Source: Dermabacter indicis
GTDB taxonomy: Bacteria; Actinomycetota; Actinomycetes; Actinomycetales; Dermabacteraceae
Length of the DNA stretch: 52,627 nt
Assembly (NCBI GenBank): GCA_001403775.1
Contig: CYUG01000015.1
Location: forward strand, 1-52,627
Reading direction: 5' to 3'
Both the position numbers and the translations under genes were made by a program. This document shows, piece after piece, positions 1-9,471 of the stretch (positions within the stretch are counted from its first letter, which is position 1; every line of letters starts with the position of its first letter). The notes below the pieces were generated by a model that made no database searches, was not told where the DNA came from, and worked only from the letters and a program-made list of their open reading frames with translations.

Positions 1-1402
1 CAACGTCACCGTCGCTCGAGCGCGAGGCCGCTTCCTCAACGGCTTTGCGCATCAGTGCGCGCGCGTCCTCACATTCGGCGGGGTCGATCCACGCGCGTGG
101 AACGTCCGGAGCATTGTCCTCGAGCGCCGCGGTGAACGGTGCGGGATCGCTCCCGATGAGCACGACTGCTTTGAGACGCTCCGCCTGCGCGGCGACGAGC
201 CCGTGGAGATCCGCGCCCTTCGCATCGCCCCCGGCAAGCCACACGACTGATTGCGCCGCGCCGAGAGCCGCCTCTGCGGAATCGGGATTCGTGGCTTTCG
301 AATCATCAACGAACGCCACGCCGCCCTTGACGTGCACAATTTCGCTGCGATGCTCGCCCGCTCGATACGCCGCGAGCCCCTCGCGCACGTGAAGGGGTTC
401 AATGCCAAACGAACGCGCAAGACCCGCGGCAAAGAGCGCATTGAGGACAACGTGCGGCGGAGCACCGTGCGGTCCGAGATGCGCGACGGTATCGAGATTG
501 GCAATCTCTGCCGCCTGAGAATGCCTGTTCTCGCAAAAAGCACGGTCGACGAGCAGATCTTCGACAACGCCGAGTTCGCTCGGTCCGGGGGCGGAAAGTC
601 CCACGCCGATCGCGCGGCAGCCTTCCACGACATCGGCCTCTTCGAGGGCGTGAAGGGTGCGCTCATCGGCCTTGTTATACAGACAGGCGTGCACGGTTCC
701 GGCGTAGACCTTCGCCTTCGCCTGCGCATACGCCTCCATCCCGCCGTGCCAGTCGAGGTGATCGGTTCCAATGTTGAGAATCGCGCTCGAGTGCGCCCCG
801 AGGTTCTCCGTCCAGTGAAGTTGGAAGCTCGAGAGCTCGAGGGCGATCGCGTCAAAGCCCTCCGGGTCGAGCGCCGCTTCGATCAGCGGGAGGCCCACGT
901 TGCCCGCGGCGACCGCGCGCACACCGGCATTCTGCAGGATCGACTCGAGCATCGTCACGACGGTGGTCTTGCCATTCGTGCCGGTGACGGCGAGCCAGGC
1001 CGGACCATCGACTTTCTGCATGCGGCGGGCGAGTTCGATTTCCGACCAGATTTCGATACCCGCGTCCCTCGCGGCAGCGAGAAGAGGGTGGTCGGGCCGC
1101 CATCCGGGTGACGTGACGACGACGTCGAACGGGGAACCGTCGGCATTCTCCGGAAGCGCACGGGTGTGCTCCTCCCCGAGCAAAATCCGAGCACCGAGAG
1201 TCTCAAGAACCTTTGCCCGTTCCAGATTCGATTCCGAACGCGAAGCGTCCACCGCGGTCACGTGGGCGCCGCGCTGGAGGGTCTGGTCCACGATCGCGTA
1301 ACCCGAAACCCCGAACCCCGTCACGAGAATGCGGGCGCCAGAGACGTCGAGGCCCGGGAAGGGGCGCTCGGGAAGTCGAAGGGATGTTTCAGAAGCAGTC
1401 AC
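1..1402 (-). CDS. murD: UDP-N-acetylmuramoyl-L-alanine--D-glutamate ligase, 3' end outside window
   Basis: Cytoplasmic ATP-dependent ligase that adds D-glutamate to UDP-MurNAc-L-alanine in peptidoglycan precursor synthesis. The frame stays open from a GTG at 1402 to the left edge (467 codons), so the stop is missing. Seen: a Rossmann-like start (VTGFGVSGYAI), the Mur ligase P-loop TGTNGKTTVV, the ELSSFQL and NIGTDHLDWHG motifs of the central domain, and FVDDSKATNP plus VVWLAGGDAKG of the C-terminal domain. GTG 1402 is preceded by AGGTGG. It lies 36 bp after mraY and is the last visible gene of the division and cell wall operon. Confidence 0.95.
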   Translation of the reverse strand, partial: MTASETSLRLPERPFPGLDVSGARILVTGFGVSGYAIVDQTLQRGAHVTAVDASRSESNLERAKVLETLGARILLGEEHTRALPENADGSPFDVVVTSPGWRPDHPLLAAARDAGIEIWSEIELARRMQKVDGPAWLAVTGTNGKTTVVTMLESILQNAGVRAVAAGNVGLPLIEAALDPEGFDAIALELSSFQLHWTENLGAHSSAILNIGTDHLDWHGGMEAYAQAKAKVYAGTVHACLYNKADERTLHALEEADVVEGCRAIGVGLSAPGPSELGVVEDLLVDRAFCENRHSQAAEIANLDTVAHLGPHGAPPHVVLNALFAAGLARSFGIEPLHVREGLAAYRAGEHRSEIVHVKGGVAFVDDSKATNPDSAEAALGAAQSVVWLAGGDAKGADLHGLVAAQAERLKAVVLIGSDPAPFTAALEDNAPDVPRAWIDPAECEDARALMRKAVEEAASRSSDGDV

Positions 1403-1438
1403 GCGATGCCACCTGGCACTAGGTCGAGAACGGATGGA

Positions 1439-2521
1439 TTAGAGGAAACGCAAAGCGTCAAGGTAGAACAGGCCGAGGCCAAATGCCGCGAACACGCCCG
1501 CGATGATCCAGAAGCGCACGACGATTGTCACCTCGTTCCAGCCCTTGAGCTCGAAGTGGTGCTGGAGCGGCGCCATACGGAACACGCGCTTGCGCGTGAG
1601 CTTGAAGCTCGTGACCTGGATGATCACCGAGAGCGAGATGAGCACGAACAAGCCGCCGATGATGCCGCCAACGAGTTGGGTGCGCGAGAGGATCGTGAGG
1701 GCCGCAAGCACACCGCCGAGGGCGAGCGAGCCCGTGTCGCCCATGAAGATGCGCGCGGGCGACGTGTTCCACCACAGGAAGCCGACGCATGCGCCAAGAA
1801 CTGCGGCAGCGACAATCGCGAGATCGAGCGGATCCCTCGCGGCGTAGCACGAACGAAGCTCTTCAATGCCGCACTGCTGGCGCCACTGCCAAAACGAGAT
1901 GAGCACGTATGCGCCCGCGAAAATGATCGTCGCCCCAGAGGCGAGACCGTCGAGACCATCCGTGAGGTTCACGCCGTTGGACCACGCCGCGACGAGGAAG
2001 TTCGCCCAAATCGCGAAGAGGACGATGCCGAGTGCGGTTCCCGCGAAGGCGAGGTTGAGCCACGGGATATCCCGCACAAACGAGATATGCATAGACGCGG
2101 GCGTGTGGCCCCAGCGATCGGGGAATTGCAGCGCAAGCACGGCGAAGGCCATGCCAATGAGACCCTGGCCCACGAGCTTCGCCCGCGGTGAAAGGCCAAG
2201 GGACTGCTTCTTCGCGATCTTCGCGTAATCATCCATGAACCCAAGGATGCCGAGCCCCACCATGAGCAAGAGCGCGAGCATGCCCGAAGCCGAAGGAGCA
2301 CGAAGAATTCCCAGGTGGCCGAAGCCATACCCGATGAGGGTCGCGAGGATAATCATGACGCCGCCCATCGTGGGCGTTCCACGCTTGGTCGCGTGGGTCG
2401 TGGGGCCGTCGTCTCGCACAAACTGGCCGTACTGCTTCTTCACGAGGAAGCGAATGTACAGCGGAGTCAGGGAGAACGAAAGGACCGCGGCTACGGCCCC
2501 GGCGATCAAGATTCCGATCAT
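1439..2521 (-). CDS. mraY: Phospho-N-acetylmuramoyl-pentapeptide transferase
   Basis: Integral membrane enzyme that transfers phospho-MurNAc-pentapeptide to undecaprenyl phosphate, making lipid I. The protein has 360 residues, normal for the family, with about ten hydrophobic segments. Family motifs are intact: KRGTPTMGG (46-54), the paired aspartates in FMDDYAK (97-98), NLTDGLDG (185-192), GDTGS (261-265) and PLQHHFELKGW (318-328). The ATG overlaps the murF stop (ATGA, 2518-2521), so translational coupling is likely. A loop near residues 210-230 is longer and more polar than in many homologues. Confidence 0.97.
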   Translation of the reverse strand: MIGILIAGAVAAVLSFSLTPLYIRFLVKKQYGQFVRDDGPTTHATKRGTPTMGGVMIILATLIGYGFGHLGILRAPSASGMLALLLMVGLGILGFMDDYAKIAKKQSLGLSPRAKLVGQGLIGMAFAVLALQFPDRWGHTPASMHISFVRDIPWLNLAFAGTALGIVLFAIWANFLVAAWSNGVNLTDGLDGLASGATIIFAGAYVLISFWQWRQQCGIEELRSCYAARDPLDLAIVAAAVLGACVGFLWWNTSPARIFMGDTGSLALGGVLAALTILSRTQLVGGIIGGLFVLISLSVIIQVTSFKLTRKRVFRMAPLQHHFELKGWNEVTIVVRFWIIAGVFAAFGLGLFYLDALRFL

Positions 2522-3966
2522 GCGTTCTCTCCTGCGTTATCCGCCTTCGTGGACTCGGCGCCCCACGTCCGTACAAGCGATTCGCCAAGCTTTGCGAGGC
2601 CCGCGCCGTTGGAGGACTTGAGTAAGAGTATGCTCTCGGGCCTCCTCACTGTTTCTAGCACAGCGGGGGCCTCGTCGAGGCTTTCGACATACACGGCCCC
2701 CTCGCCTTCACCACGGGTTTCGGTCACACCCTCGTAAATGTCACGTGCGCCCTCACCGATCGCGATGACCACGTCGATGTCGTTCTCGGCCGCAAAGCGC
2801 CCCATGCTGCGATGTGCCTCGGCGCTCTCATCTCCAAGTTCAAGCATCTGCCCAAGGACGGCGACCGTGTAGCGCTCACGTCCGAGAACGGCGAGCGCCG
2901 AAAGACCCGCGCGCATCGAATCGGGGTTGGCGTTGTAGGCATCGTTAATGAGTGTCACCCCGTGGGACAGTTCACTCACCTGCATGCGGCCCGGGGAACG
3001 CTGCTCAGCCGCATTGAGCCCCGACACGATCGCGTCGAAGCTCACGCCCGCCGCGGAGGCGGCCGCGGCCGCGGCAAGGGCGTTATCGACGTGATGCTCG
3101 CCCGTGAGAGTGAGGGCGATCGGCGCCTCGCTTGCCCCCATGTGGAGCGTGAAGCGCGCGCGTGCTGCTGCGTCAAGGCGGACCTCGGTCGCGAAGGCCT
3201 CGGCGGACTGGTCGCTCCGGCTGAAGTGTGCAACGTGGGCTCGCGTGCGGGTGGCCATCGCCTTCACGCGCGCATCGTCGGTGTTGAGGACCGCCGTTCC
3301 ATTTTCGTCGAGTGCCTCGACAAGCTCACCCTTGGCTTTCGCGATGTTCTCGACTCCGCCGAACTCCCCCACGTGGGCGTGGCCGACGTTGAGCACGAGG
3401 GAGATATCGGGTCGCGCGATGCTTGTCAGGTGGCGGATATGCCCAAGGCCCCTCGCTCCCATCTCGAGCACGAGATGGCGCGTCGTCTCGGTGAGCTCGA
3501 GGGCCGTGAGCGGAAGACCGAGCTCGTTGTTGCGGCTGCCCACGGGGGCGATCGTCTCACCGACCGGGGCAAGAATCGCGTGAAGCAGGTCCTTCGTACT
3601 GGTCTTTCCGTTCGAGCCGGTGAGCGCAATGACGACTGGCGGCTCAGCGCCCGCGCGTGCATCGGCGAGCTCGTGCCGCGCAAGAGTCTCAAGCGCGGCA
3701 AGCGGATCATCGACCTGGATCGCGGGAACCGCGAGGTCGGCACCCGCTTTCGTCACGAGAGAGGCGGCAGCCCCAGCCTTGGCTGCCGAGGCCACGAAGT
3801 CATGGCCGTCAACGCGCTCGCCTTCGAACGCCACGAACAGATCACCCGGAGCAATCACACGCGAATCGACGCTCGCCTTGCCGTGCACGACTTCGTCGCC
3901 CGTAGCACCTCCCACGAGACGCCCGCCGACGAGTTGCGCGATCGCGCCCGTTGTTGTCTTACGCAT
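2518..3966 (-). CDS. murF: UDP-MurNAc-tripeptide--D-alanyl-D-alanine ligase
   Basis: Cytoplasmic ligase that adds D-Ala-D-Ala to the UDP-MurNAc-tripeptide, the last soluble step of the precursor. The protein has 482 residues. The P-loop TGSNGKTST (116-124) and the following NNELGLPLT and LEMGARGLGHI motifs are those of the MurF subfamily, and NDAYNANPDSM lies in the C-terminal part. The start ATG follows GGAGGA at good spacing and lies inside the 3' end of murE (8-nt overlap). Its own stop overlaps the mraY start. Confidence 0.96.
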   Translation of the reverse strand: MRKTTTGAIAQLVGGRLVGGATGDEVVHGKASVDSRVIAPGDLFVAFEGERVDGHDFVASAAKAGAAASLVTKAGADLAVPAIQVDDPLAALETLARHELADARAGAEPPVVIALTGSNGKTSTKDLLHAILAPVGETIAPVGSRNNELGLPLTALELTETTRHLVLEMGARGLGHIRHLTSIARPDISLVLNVGHAHVGEFGGVENIAKAKGELVEALDENGTAVLNTDDARVKAMATRTRAHVAHFSRSDQSAEAFATEVRLDAAARARFTLHMGASEAPIALTLTGEHHVDNALAAAAAASAAGVSFDAIVSGLNAAEQRSPGRMQVSELSHGVTLINDAYNANPDSMRAGLSALAVLGRERYTVAVLGQMLELGDESAEAHRSMGRFAAENDIDVVIAIGEGARDIYEGVTETRGEGEGAVYVESLDEAPAVLETVRRPESILLLKSSNGAGLAKLGESLVRTWGAESTKADNAGENA

Positions 3967-5554
3967 CGTGCTCCTCCTTCACGATCTGGGTATCGTTCGC
4001 CTTCGCCCACGCAAGAAGCGCTTCGCGTGCATGCACGCGATCATCGAACTCGATTGTGCGATCCGCGAGCACCTGCCCGCTCTCCGCACCCTTACCCGCG
4101 ATCAATACAACGTCGTGGGCTTTCGCCTCACCGATCGCCCGCGCGATCGCGACGGCACGGTCGCCAACATTCTCCACCCTTGCGCTCGTGTCTTCAGGGA
4201 TCCCCGCAAGCACGTCGCGCCTGATCGACGCGGGCTCTTCGTCGCGCGGATTATCGTCCGTCACAAACACGCGGTCCGAAAGCCTCGCCGCGATCTCCCC
4301 CATGATCGGCCGCTTGAGCGAGTCGCGGTGACCGCCCGCACCGAAAACCGTGACAATCTCGCCTACATTCTCGAGAGTGTGAAGCGTCTCGAGGGCCTGC
4401 TCAAGCGCATCGGGGGTGTGCGAATAGTCCACGACGACGCGCGGGCAGGCGTCGGAGTCCCCGACCCTTTCCATGCGGCCGGGTACCGTGCCCGCAGCCG
4501 CGAGCGCTGCACGGACCTTATCCCCCTCAAAGCCGAGCGCGCGCAGCACGAGCGCAACCGCGAGGGTATTCGCGACGTATTGGGTACCGGGAAGTGCACT
4601 TTCGAGGGTGAACGGGGCACCTTCCGACGGTTGCACCGTGAACACCGTACCGTACGCTCCGCGCTCGATCTCCCCCACCGTGAAATCCGCGGCCCTGCCG
4701 TGCGCCGAATACGTCGTGACCGGAATGGTGGCCTGCTGAGCAAGGCGGCGACCCCAGTCGTCATCGACGCACACGATGCCGCGCTTCGCGCGCTGCGGCG
4801 TGAAGAGCGACGCCTTCGCCTCGAAGTAGTCCTCCATGTCGTTATGGAAGTCGAGGTGATCCTGGCTGAGGTTAGTAAACACCGCGACATCGAAGGACAC
4901 GCCCGCAACGCGGTGGAGAACCATGGCGTGGCTCGAGACCTCGAGGGCCGCCGACGTCATTCCCTCGTTCACCATGTGGCGCAAGAGTGCGTGCACGTCA
5001 GTTGCTTCGGGGGTCGTGCGCTCCGTCGCAATCTTCTCCTCGCGCCCACCGGCCCACGCGAGAAAAGTGCCGTTCGTGCCAACGATCCCGGCGCTCTCGC
5101 CGAGTTCCTGAAGCGTACGCGCGCACATCGTCGTCACGGAGGTCTTGCCGTTCGTGCCGGTCACGCCGATGAGCGGGATCTCGCGAGAGGGCTCCCCGTA
5201 CACAAGGTTCGCGGCAAAACCCGCGAGCGCGCGCGGATCCTCGCAGAGCAAAACGGAGTACTCGGCTGCCGGGTGGCCTTCACGCACGATTGAAGCGCCC
5301 GCCTCGTCCGTAAGGATGGCGCTGCAACCCTGGTCGAGCGCAGCCGCGGCATAGCGCGCACCGTGAGCGTTCTCGCCCTGGACCGCGACGAAAAGAGCCT
5401 TCTCCCCTGCCTTGCGCGAATCGATCGTGACACTCGAGATCGGCACACTCGGCCCCCGAAGCTCGAGTGCGCCCGCGCCCGGGGCGTCCTCGAGTCGCCG
5501 GGCAAGCTTCCCCAGCATAAGATCGGTGCGATCACTCACGACTTTCACTTCCAT
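3959..5554 (-). CDS. murE: UDP-MurNAc-L-Ala-D-Glu--meso-diaminopimelate ligase
   Basis: Adds the third amino acid of the stem peptide. The protein has 531 residues: N-terminal uridine-binding region with SVTIDSRKAG (41-50), P-loop TGTNGKTS (132-139), SQDHLDFH in the central domain, and VVDYSHTPDAL and VTDDNPRDEEP in the C-terminal domain. The DNPR motif is that of enzymes adding meso-diaminopimelate; lysine-adding enzymes differ here. The wall diamino acid is therefore predicted to be meso-DAP, which fits dapA, dapB and dapF elsewhere in the window. ATG 5554 overlaps ftsI by 10 nt but has a poor ribosome site; a GTG a few codons later is possible. Confidence 0.94.
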   Translation of the reverse strand: MEVKVVSDRTDLMLGKLARRLEDAPGAGALELRGPSVPISSVTIDSRKAGEKALFVAVQGENAHGARYAAAALDQGCSAILTDEAGASIVREGHPAAEYSVLLCEDPRALAGFAANLVYGEPSREIPLIGVTGTNGKTSVTTMCARTLQELGESAGIVGTNGTFLAWAGGREEKIATERTTPEATDVHALLRHMVNEGMTSAALEVSSHAMVLHRVAGVSFDVAVFTNLSQDHLDFHNDMEDYFEAKASLFTPQRAKRGIVCVDDDWGRRLAQQATIPVTTYSAHGRAADFTVGEIERGAYGTVFTVQPSEGAPFTLESALPGTQYVANTLAVALVLRALGFEGDKVRAALAAAGTVPGRMERVGDSDACPRVVVDYSHTPDALEQALETLHTLENVGEIVTVFGAGGHRDSLKRPIMGEIAARLSDRVFVTDDNPRDEEPASIRRDVLAGIPEDTSARVENVGDRAVAIARAIGEAKAHDVVLIAGKGAESGQVLADRTIEFDDRVHAREALLAWAKANDTQIVKEEHDA

Positions 5555-7377
5555 TCGTTGTCAAGTTCGGTACCGGGGCGACCCGAGGGGGCGATGCCGC
5601 GGCGTTGAAGAGCGTAGCCAAGAAGTTCCGAAACGGCAGGGCCCGCGACGGTTGAACCCGACTGGAACCCCCTGATTCCATACACGAAGACGCCGACGAC
5701 GAGTTGCGGATCATCCATGGGGGCCATGGAGATGAATGACGACGTATACGTTCCGCCGGGCACTTGCGCCGTTCCGGATTTTCCGCCGACCGCATATCCT
5801 TCGACGCTTCCCGCGGCTTTGCCGTCATCGTCAATGTCATTGTCCATGAGCGCGCGCATCGTCGCGGCCGTTTCGCTCGAGATCACGCGCGTGTGCTTGC
5901 CCTCAGGCTCGGGAGTGAACGAGCCCTCGTTCGACACTCGCCCCTTCACGATGCGCGGCTCGATGTGCACGCCATCGTTACCGAAGGTGCCCACCGCCGA
6001 GACAATCTGAAGCGGCGTCACCGCGTAGCCTTGGCCGAAGGCTGTCGCGTACTGCGTGCGCCCGCGCCAGTCCTTCGCCGCGTGCACGATTCCCGCCGAC
6101 TCACCGGGAAGATTGACCTTCGTTTTCGTTCCGAATCCAAACGCTCGCAAGTACTCCTCGCGCTTCTCGTTCGAAATCCTCCGCGAAACCTCGACCGTCC
6201 CCACGTTCGAGCTGAATTTGAGCACGCCAGCGAGCGTGTAAAAGCGCACGGGATGCTCGTGCGAATCCTTGATGTTCTCCCCGCCAAAGTCTTTGCGGTA
6301 GGGAATCGTGAACTGATCGTCGACCTTCGCCTTGCCCTCGTTAATCACCGATGCGACGGTGAAGAGCTTGCCCGTCGAGCCCGGCTCAAAAACATTCGAA
6401 ATCGACTGATTGCCCCGGTACTTTGCGTCAGTCGCACCCGGATCGTTCGGGTCGTAGGTCGGGTAATCGGCAAGGGCGAGCACATGGCCCGTCTTCGGAT
6501 CAAGAACAACGGCGGAACCGCCGCTTCCGCCAAAGTCTTTGACGCGCTGCGCCAGGATTTCTTGCGCTCGGTATTGAAGATCGCGGTCGATCGAAAGCTC
6601 GAGGTTGTCGCCATCGACGGCTGTTTTCTCGCTCACCTGCGCCGAGGGAATCAACTGGCCACCCGCACCGCGTTCGTATTGACGCTCGCCGTCGGTGCCG
6701 CGCAGGGCTTTGTCAAACGAAAGCTCGGCCCCCGCGAGCGCGGTGCCATCACTCCCGGTGAATCCCACGATGTTGCCCGCAACCTGCCCTGCCGGGTACA
6801 GACGTTCGGTGACCCTCTCGGACGTGACGCCGCCAATGCGGAGCTGTTTGACGGCAGCCTCAACCTCGGGGCTCACGTCTTTCGCGAGAACGACGTAGCC
6901 CGATTTACCCGTGAGCTTCTTTTCGAGCTCGTCAACGCTCATCGACAGAAGCGGCGAAAGTTCCATGGCAACGGCTTTGACGCCTTTGACTTCTGCGGTC
7001 TGCGATTTTTCGCGGTAGCTCGGCATCTGACGCTGGTCGACGACAATCGTGTAGCGTTCAGTGCTCGTCGCGAGCACCTCACCATTCGAGTCAAGAATGT
7101 CACCGCGCAGCGCGGGAACGCGTTCGGTGTGCAAGCGGTTCGCGCGTGCTTCTGCCGCAAGTTCCGCGGAGTTGATGCCCTGAATCCACACGAGGCGCAT
7201 GCTGATCGCGAGCGCCGCGATGAGCATGAACGCCACGATGACGCGGTGGCGACGATACGGCGCGTAACCGTTGCGACGAGGCCGCGCACCGGCTTTTCGG
7301 GGAGCGTGAGAACGCCCGTCACGCGTGTTGCGCGGCGGGCGGCTGCGAGAGTTTCGCGGCGTACGGGAATCCGGCAC
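5545..7377 (-). CDS. ftsI: Septal penicillin-binding protein 2/3 (FtsI), class B transpeptidase
   Basis: Membrane-anchored D,D-transpeptidase that cross-links peptidoglycan at the septum. The protein has 610 residues: a basic cytoplasmic tail of about 44 residues rich in Arg and Pro, one membrane segment (about 45-66), a PBP dimerisation domain and a transpeptidase domain. The active-site motifs are visible: STGK (334-337), SSN (389-391) and KSGT (533-536). The start is GTG at 7377, 2 bp after the ftsL stop. The cytoplasmic tail is a likely contact for other division proteins. No PASTA domain is seen. Confidence 0.95.
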   Translation of the reverse strand: MPDSRTPRNSRSRPPRNTRDGRSHAPRKAGARPRRNGYAPYRRHRVIVAFMLIAALAISMRLVWIQGINSAELAAEARANRLHTERVPALRGDILDSNGEVLATSTERYTIVVDQRQMPSYREKSQTAEVKGVKAVAMELSPLLSMSVDELEKKLTGKSGYVVLAKDVSPEVEAAVKQLRIGGVTSERVTERLYPAGQVAGNIVGFTGSDGTALAGAELSFDKALRGTDGERQYERGAGGQLIPSAQVSEKTAVDGDNLELSIDRDLQYRAQEILAQRVKDFGGSGGSAVVLDPKTGHVLALADYPTYDPNDPGATDAKYRGNQSISNVFEPGSTGKLFTVASVINEGKAKVDDQFTIPYRKDFGGENIKDSHEHPVRFYTLAGVLKFSSNVGTVEVSRRISNEKREEYLRAFGFGTKTKVNLPGESAGIVHAAKDWRGRTQYATAFGQGYAVTPLQIVSAVGTFGNDGVHIEPRIVKGRVSNEGSFTPEPEGKHTRVISSETAATMRALMDNDIDDDGKAAGSVEGYAVGGKSGTAQVPGGTYTSSFISMAPMDDPQLVVGVFVYGIRGFQSGSTVAGPAVSELLGYALQRRGIAPSGRPGTELDNEWK

Positions 7378-7379
7378 GT

Positions 7380-7865
7380 CTAGCGCGCCCTCTCGTTACC
7401 CATGCCGTAATCGTAAAGATTCTTGGGGGCTTTCGCGACGTGCGGAACGAGAGTCGGATGGCCCTGTGCCGCCGCGGCCGGCTCACCAATAATCTTGCCG
7501 TTCGCGAGGTCAATGTAGGCGACCTTGCCCGCAGGCACCATTCCGAGTTCACGAGCCTGGCGCTCAAGCTCCTGAGGCGTACCGAGGAGGTCGGTCTTTT
7601 CCTCGAGAAGCTGCGACTGTTCGCTCAGCTCTCGAGATTCGCGCTGGAGTTTCGTGACCTCGTAACTCATGTTCGTCATCGAGATGTTCAGCAGCAGCGT
7701 CGCAATCACGGCTCCGAGCAGCACGAGCGTGCACAGCACCGTGAACGGGATCGAGCTGCGCTGGATGTTCGGGCGCGCCACGAGCGCAAGGTGCGATGCG
7801 CGTGCGTGCCCGGGTGCGGCGCCGGCACGCCTGCGGGAGGCGGGGGAAGCTGCGAGCTGTGCCAT
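7380..7865 (-). CDS. ftsL: FtsL/DivIC-like septum protein
   Basis: Small bitopic division protein expected to join FtsB-like and FtsQ-like partners in activating FtsW and FtsI. The protein has 161 residues: a basic N-terminal tail, one membrane helix (about 41-62), then a heptad-like stretch (about 65-95, LQRESRELSEQSQLLEEK) typical of the coiled coil, and the RQARELGMVPAG end seen in FtsL/DivIC proteins. The C-terminal 40 residues are low in recognisable features. The assignment rests on topology and position between rsmH and ftsI, since sequence conservation in this family is weak. Confidence 0.8.
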   Translation of the reverse strand: MAQLAASPASRRRAGAAPGHARASHLALVARPNIQRSSIPFTVLCTLVLLGAVIATLLLNISMTNMSYEVTKLQRESRELSEQSQLLEEKTDLLGTPQELERQARELGMVPAGKVAYIDLANGKIIGEPAAAAQGHPTLVPHVAKAPKNLYDYGMGNERAR

Positions 7866-7867
7866 GG

Positions 7868-8839
7868 CTATGAAATCTCCGGTGAGGTCATGCGTTCGAT
7901 CGCGCGCAAGCGCACGCTCGCCGAACGCGGGTTTGTCTCTTGCTCACGCGCGGGAGCCTTGAGAGCTCCGCGCTTCACGAGCGAAAAATCAGGGGCAAAC
8001 TGTGCGAGGTCAACGGGCAGTCCTACGGGAGCTTTCGACGAGCTCGCCTCCACGAAGGCTTCCTTGACCATGCGATCTTCGAGCGAGTGGTAGGACTCGA
8101 TCACGAGCCTTCCGCCGACCGCGAGGGCGTCGAGTGCGTTGGCGAGGGCGTCGCGCAGAATGTCGAGTTCCTCGTTTACGGCGATGCGCAGAGCTTGAAA
8201 CGTGCGCTTCGCCGGGTGTCCACCCGAGTGGCGGGACTTTGCGGGCAGGGACCGCTCGATCGTGCTCACCAGCTGCGGAGAGCGCTCGAAGGGGGCCGAC
8301 GCCCGTTCGCTCACGATTGTGCGGGCGATGCGCCTCGAGAATTTTTCCTCGCCGTAGCGGTGGAGGATGTTCGCGATATCTTGCTCGCTCCACGTGTTGA
8401 GGATATCGGCGGCGGTGAGCGAGTCACCGTCGGGATTCATGCGCATATCGAGTGGGGCGTCGGCGCTATAGGCGAACCCACGCTCACGTGTATCGATCTG
8501 AAAGCTCGAGAGACCGAGGTCCATAAGGATGCCGTCGGCCCTCTCCCGATCCGCTTGCGCGAGCGCGTCCGCAATCCGGTCGTAGGTCGTGTGCACGAGG
8601 GTGAAGCGTCCCTCGAACCCTTCGCGCACGAGGCGCTCTCGAGCAAGGTCGAGTGCGGCGGCGTCGCGGTCGATTCCCACGAGATGAGCGTTCGGAAATT
8701 CGCCGAGCACGGCGCACGCATGTCCCGCCATGCCGAGCGTGCAGTCAACGTAGGTGGAGGCGTCGCCCTCGAGTGCGGGCCGCAAGAGCTCGAGGCATTC
8801 GTCGCGCATCACGGGTGCGTGAAGCTGGGATGCGTCCAT
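7868..8839 (-). CDS. rsmH: 16S rRNA (cytosine1402-N4)-methyltransferase
   Basis: Methylates N4 of C1402 in the 16S rRNA decoding centre using S-adenosylmethionine. The protein has 323 residues with the family motifs VDCTLGMAGHA, GIDRDAAAL, MDLGLSSFQID followed by RGFAYSADAPLDMRM, RTFQALRIAVNEEL, and SYHSLEDRMVK. The ATG at 8839 follows GGGAGG at good spacing. Only 2 bp separate it from ftsL. A long hairpin (8917-8976) lies between mraZ and this gene and may affect its expression. Confidence 0.97.
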   Translation of the reverse strand: MDASQLHAPVMRDECLELLRPALEGDASTYVDCTLGMAGHACAVLGEFPNAHLVGIDRDAAALDLARERLVREGFEGRFTLVHTTYDRIADALAQADRERADGILMDLGLSSFQIDTRERGFAYSADAPLDMRMNPDGDSLTAADILNTWSEQDIANILHRYGEEKFSRRIARTIVSERASAPFERSPQLVSTIERSLPAKSRHSGGHPAKRTFQALRIAVNEELDILRDALANALDALAVGGRLVIESYHSLEDRMVKEAFVEASSSKAPVGLPVDLAQFAPDFSLVKRGALKAPAREQETNPRSASVRLRAIERMTSPEIS

Positions 8840-8916
8840 CGTGCCTCCCTTCGCTCGCTATCGCCGTTGCGGCGCCGGTGTCCTGGTCGTTTCGCGGGTG
8901 ACGTCATACCGTCAGA

Positions 8917-8976
8917 CATCTCCTCGCTTGCGTCCCGCCGCCGGGGAAGATGCGTCGGGGCGCAAGCGAAGAGATG
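8917..8976. other. Long hairpin between mraZ and rsmH
   Basis: The arms 8917-8937 and 8956-8976 pair over 21 positions with one mismatch and one G-T pair, around an 18-nt loop. It fills much of the 153-bp mraZ-rsmH gap. No T-run follows on either strand, so a simple intrinsic terminator is not supported; an RNA processing site or an attenuating or stabilising structure is more likely. Confidence 0.75.
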
Positions 8977-8992
8977 CCTCGCGGCACGTCGT

Positions 8993-9424
8993 CTAGAACA
9001 GACCTGGAACGATCTCGGTTGCCGTTTGAGCGAAGGCCTCCTCGGTCTGTCCCAGATATGTCTCCCACGCCTCGCTCGACCAGATTTCGATGCGGTTGCC
9101 GGCCCCAATAACCGTGCATTCCCTATCGAGCCCCGCGTACGAGCGAAGGTGCGAAGGAATGGTCACGCGGCCCTGCTTATCCGGCACGACGTCTTCCGCT
9201 CCCGAGAGGAGCACGCGAAGGTAATCGCGCGCGTCCTTGCTCGTGACCGGCGCTTGCCGCAACTGCTCGTGAAGGCTCTCGAATTCCCGCATCGGGTACA
9301 CCGTCACGCAGTGTTCCTGACCTCGGGTCATCACGAGTCCCGCCGCGAGCTGGTCGCGAAACTTTGCCGGAAAGATGAGCCGCCCCTTGTCATCGAGCTT
9401 GGGCGTGAAGGTGCCAAGGAACAT
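8993..9424 (-). CDS. mraZ: Transcriptional regulator MraZ
   Basis: DNA-binding protein of the SpoVT/AbrB-like fold that in other bacteria binds repeated TGGGN boxes before its own operon. The protein has 143 residues with the duplicated MraZ motif: [15 protein letters not shown] near the N-terminus and [15 protein letters not shown] in the second half. An ATG four codons upstream (9436) is open, but GGAGGT at 9428-9433 lies directly before ATG 9424, which also gives the usual MFLGTF start. It is the first gene of the division cluster, and TGGGG boxes sit over its promoter. Confidence 0.95.
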   Translation of the reverse strand: MFLGTFTPKLDDKGRLIFPAKFRDQLAAGLVMTRGQEHCVTVYPMREFESLHEQLRQAPVTSKDARDYLRVLLSGAEDVVPDKQGRVTIPSHLRSYAGLDRECTVIGAGNRIEIWSSEAWETYLGQTEEAFAQTATEIVPGLF

Positions 9425-9471
9425 GGGCACCTCCATTCCCCGTCTCGATCCGGGTGGACCTCTCCTTACGC

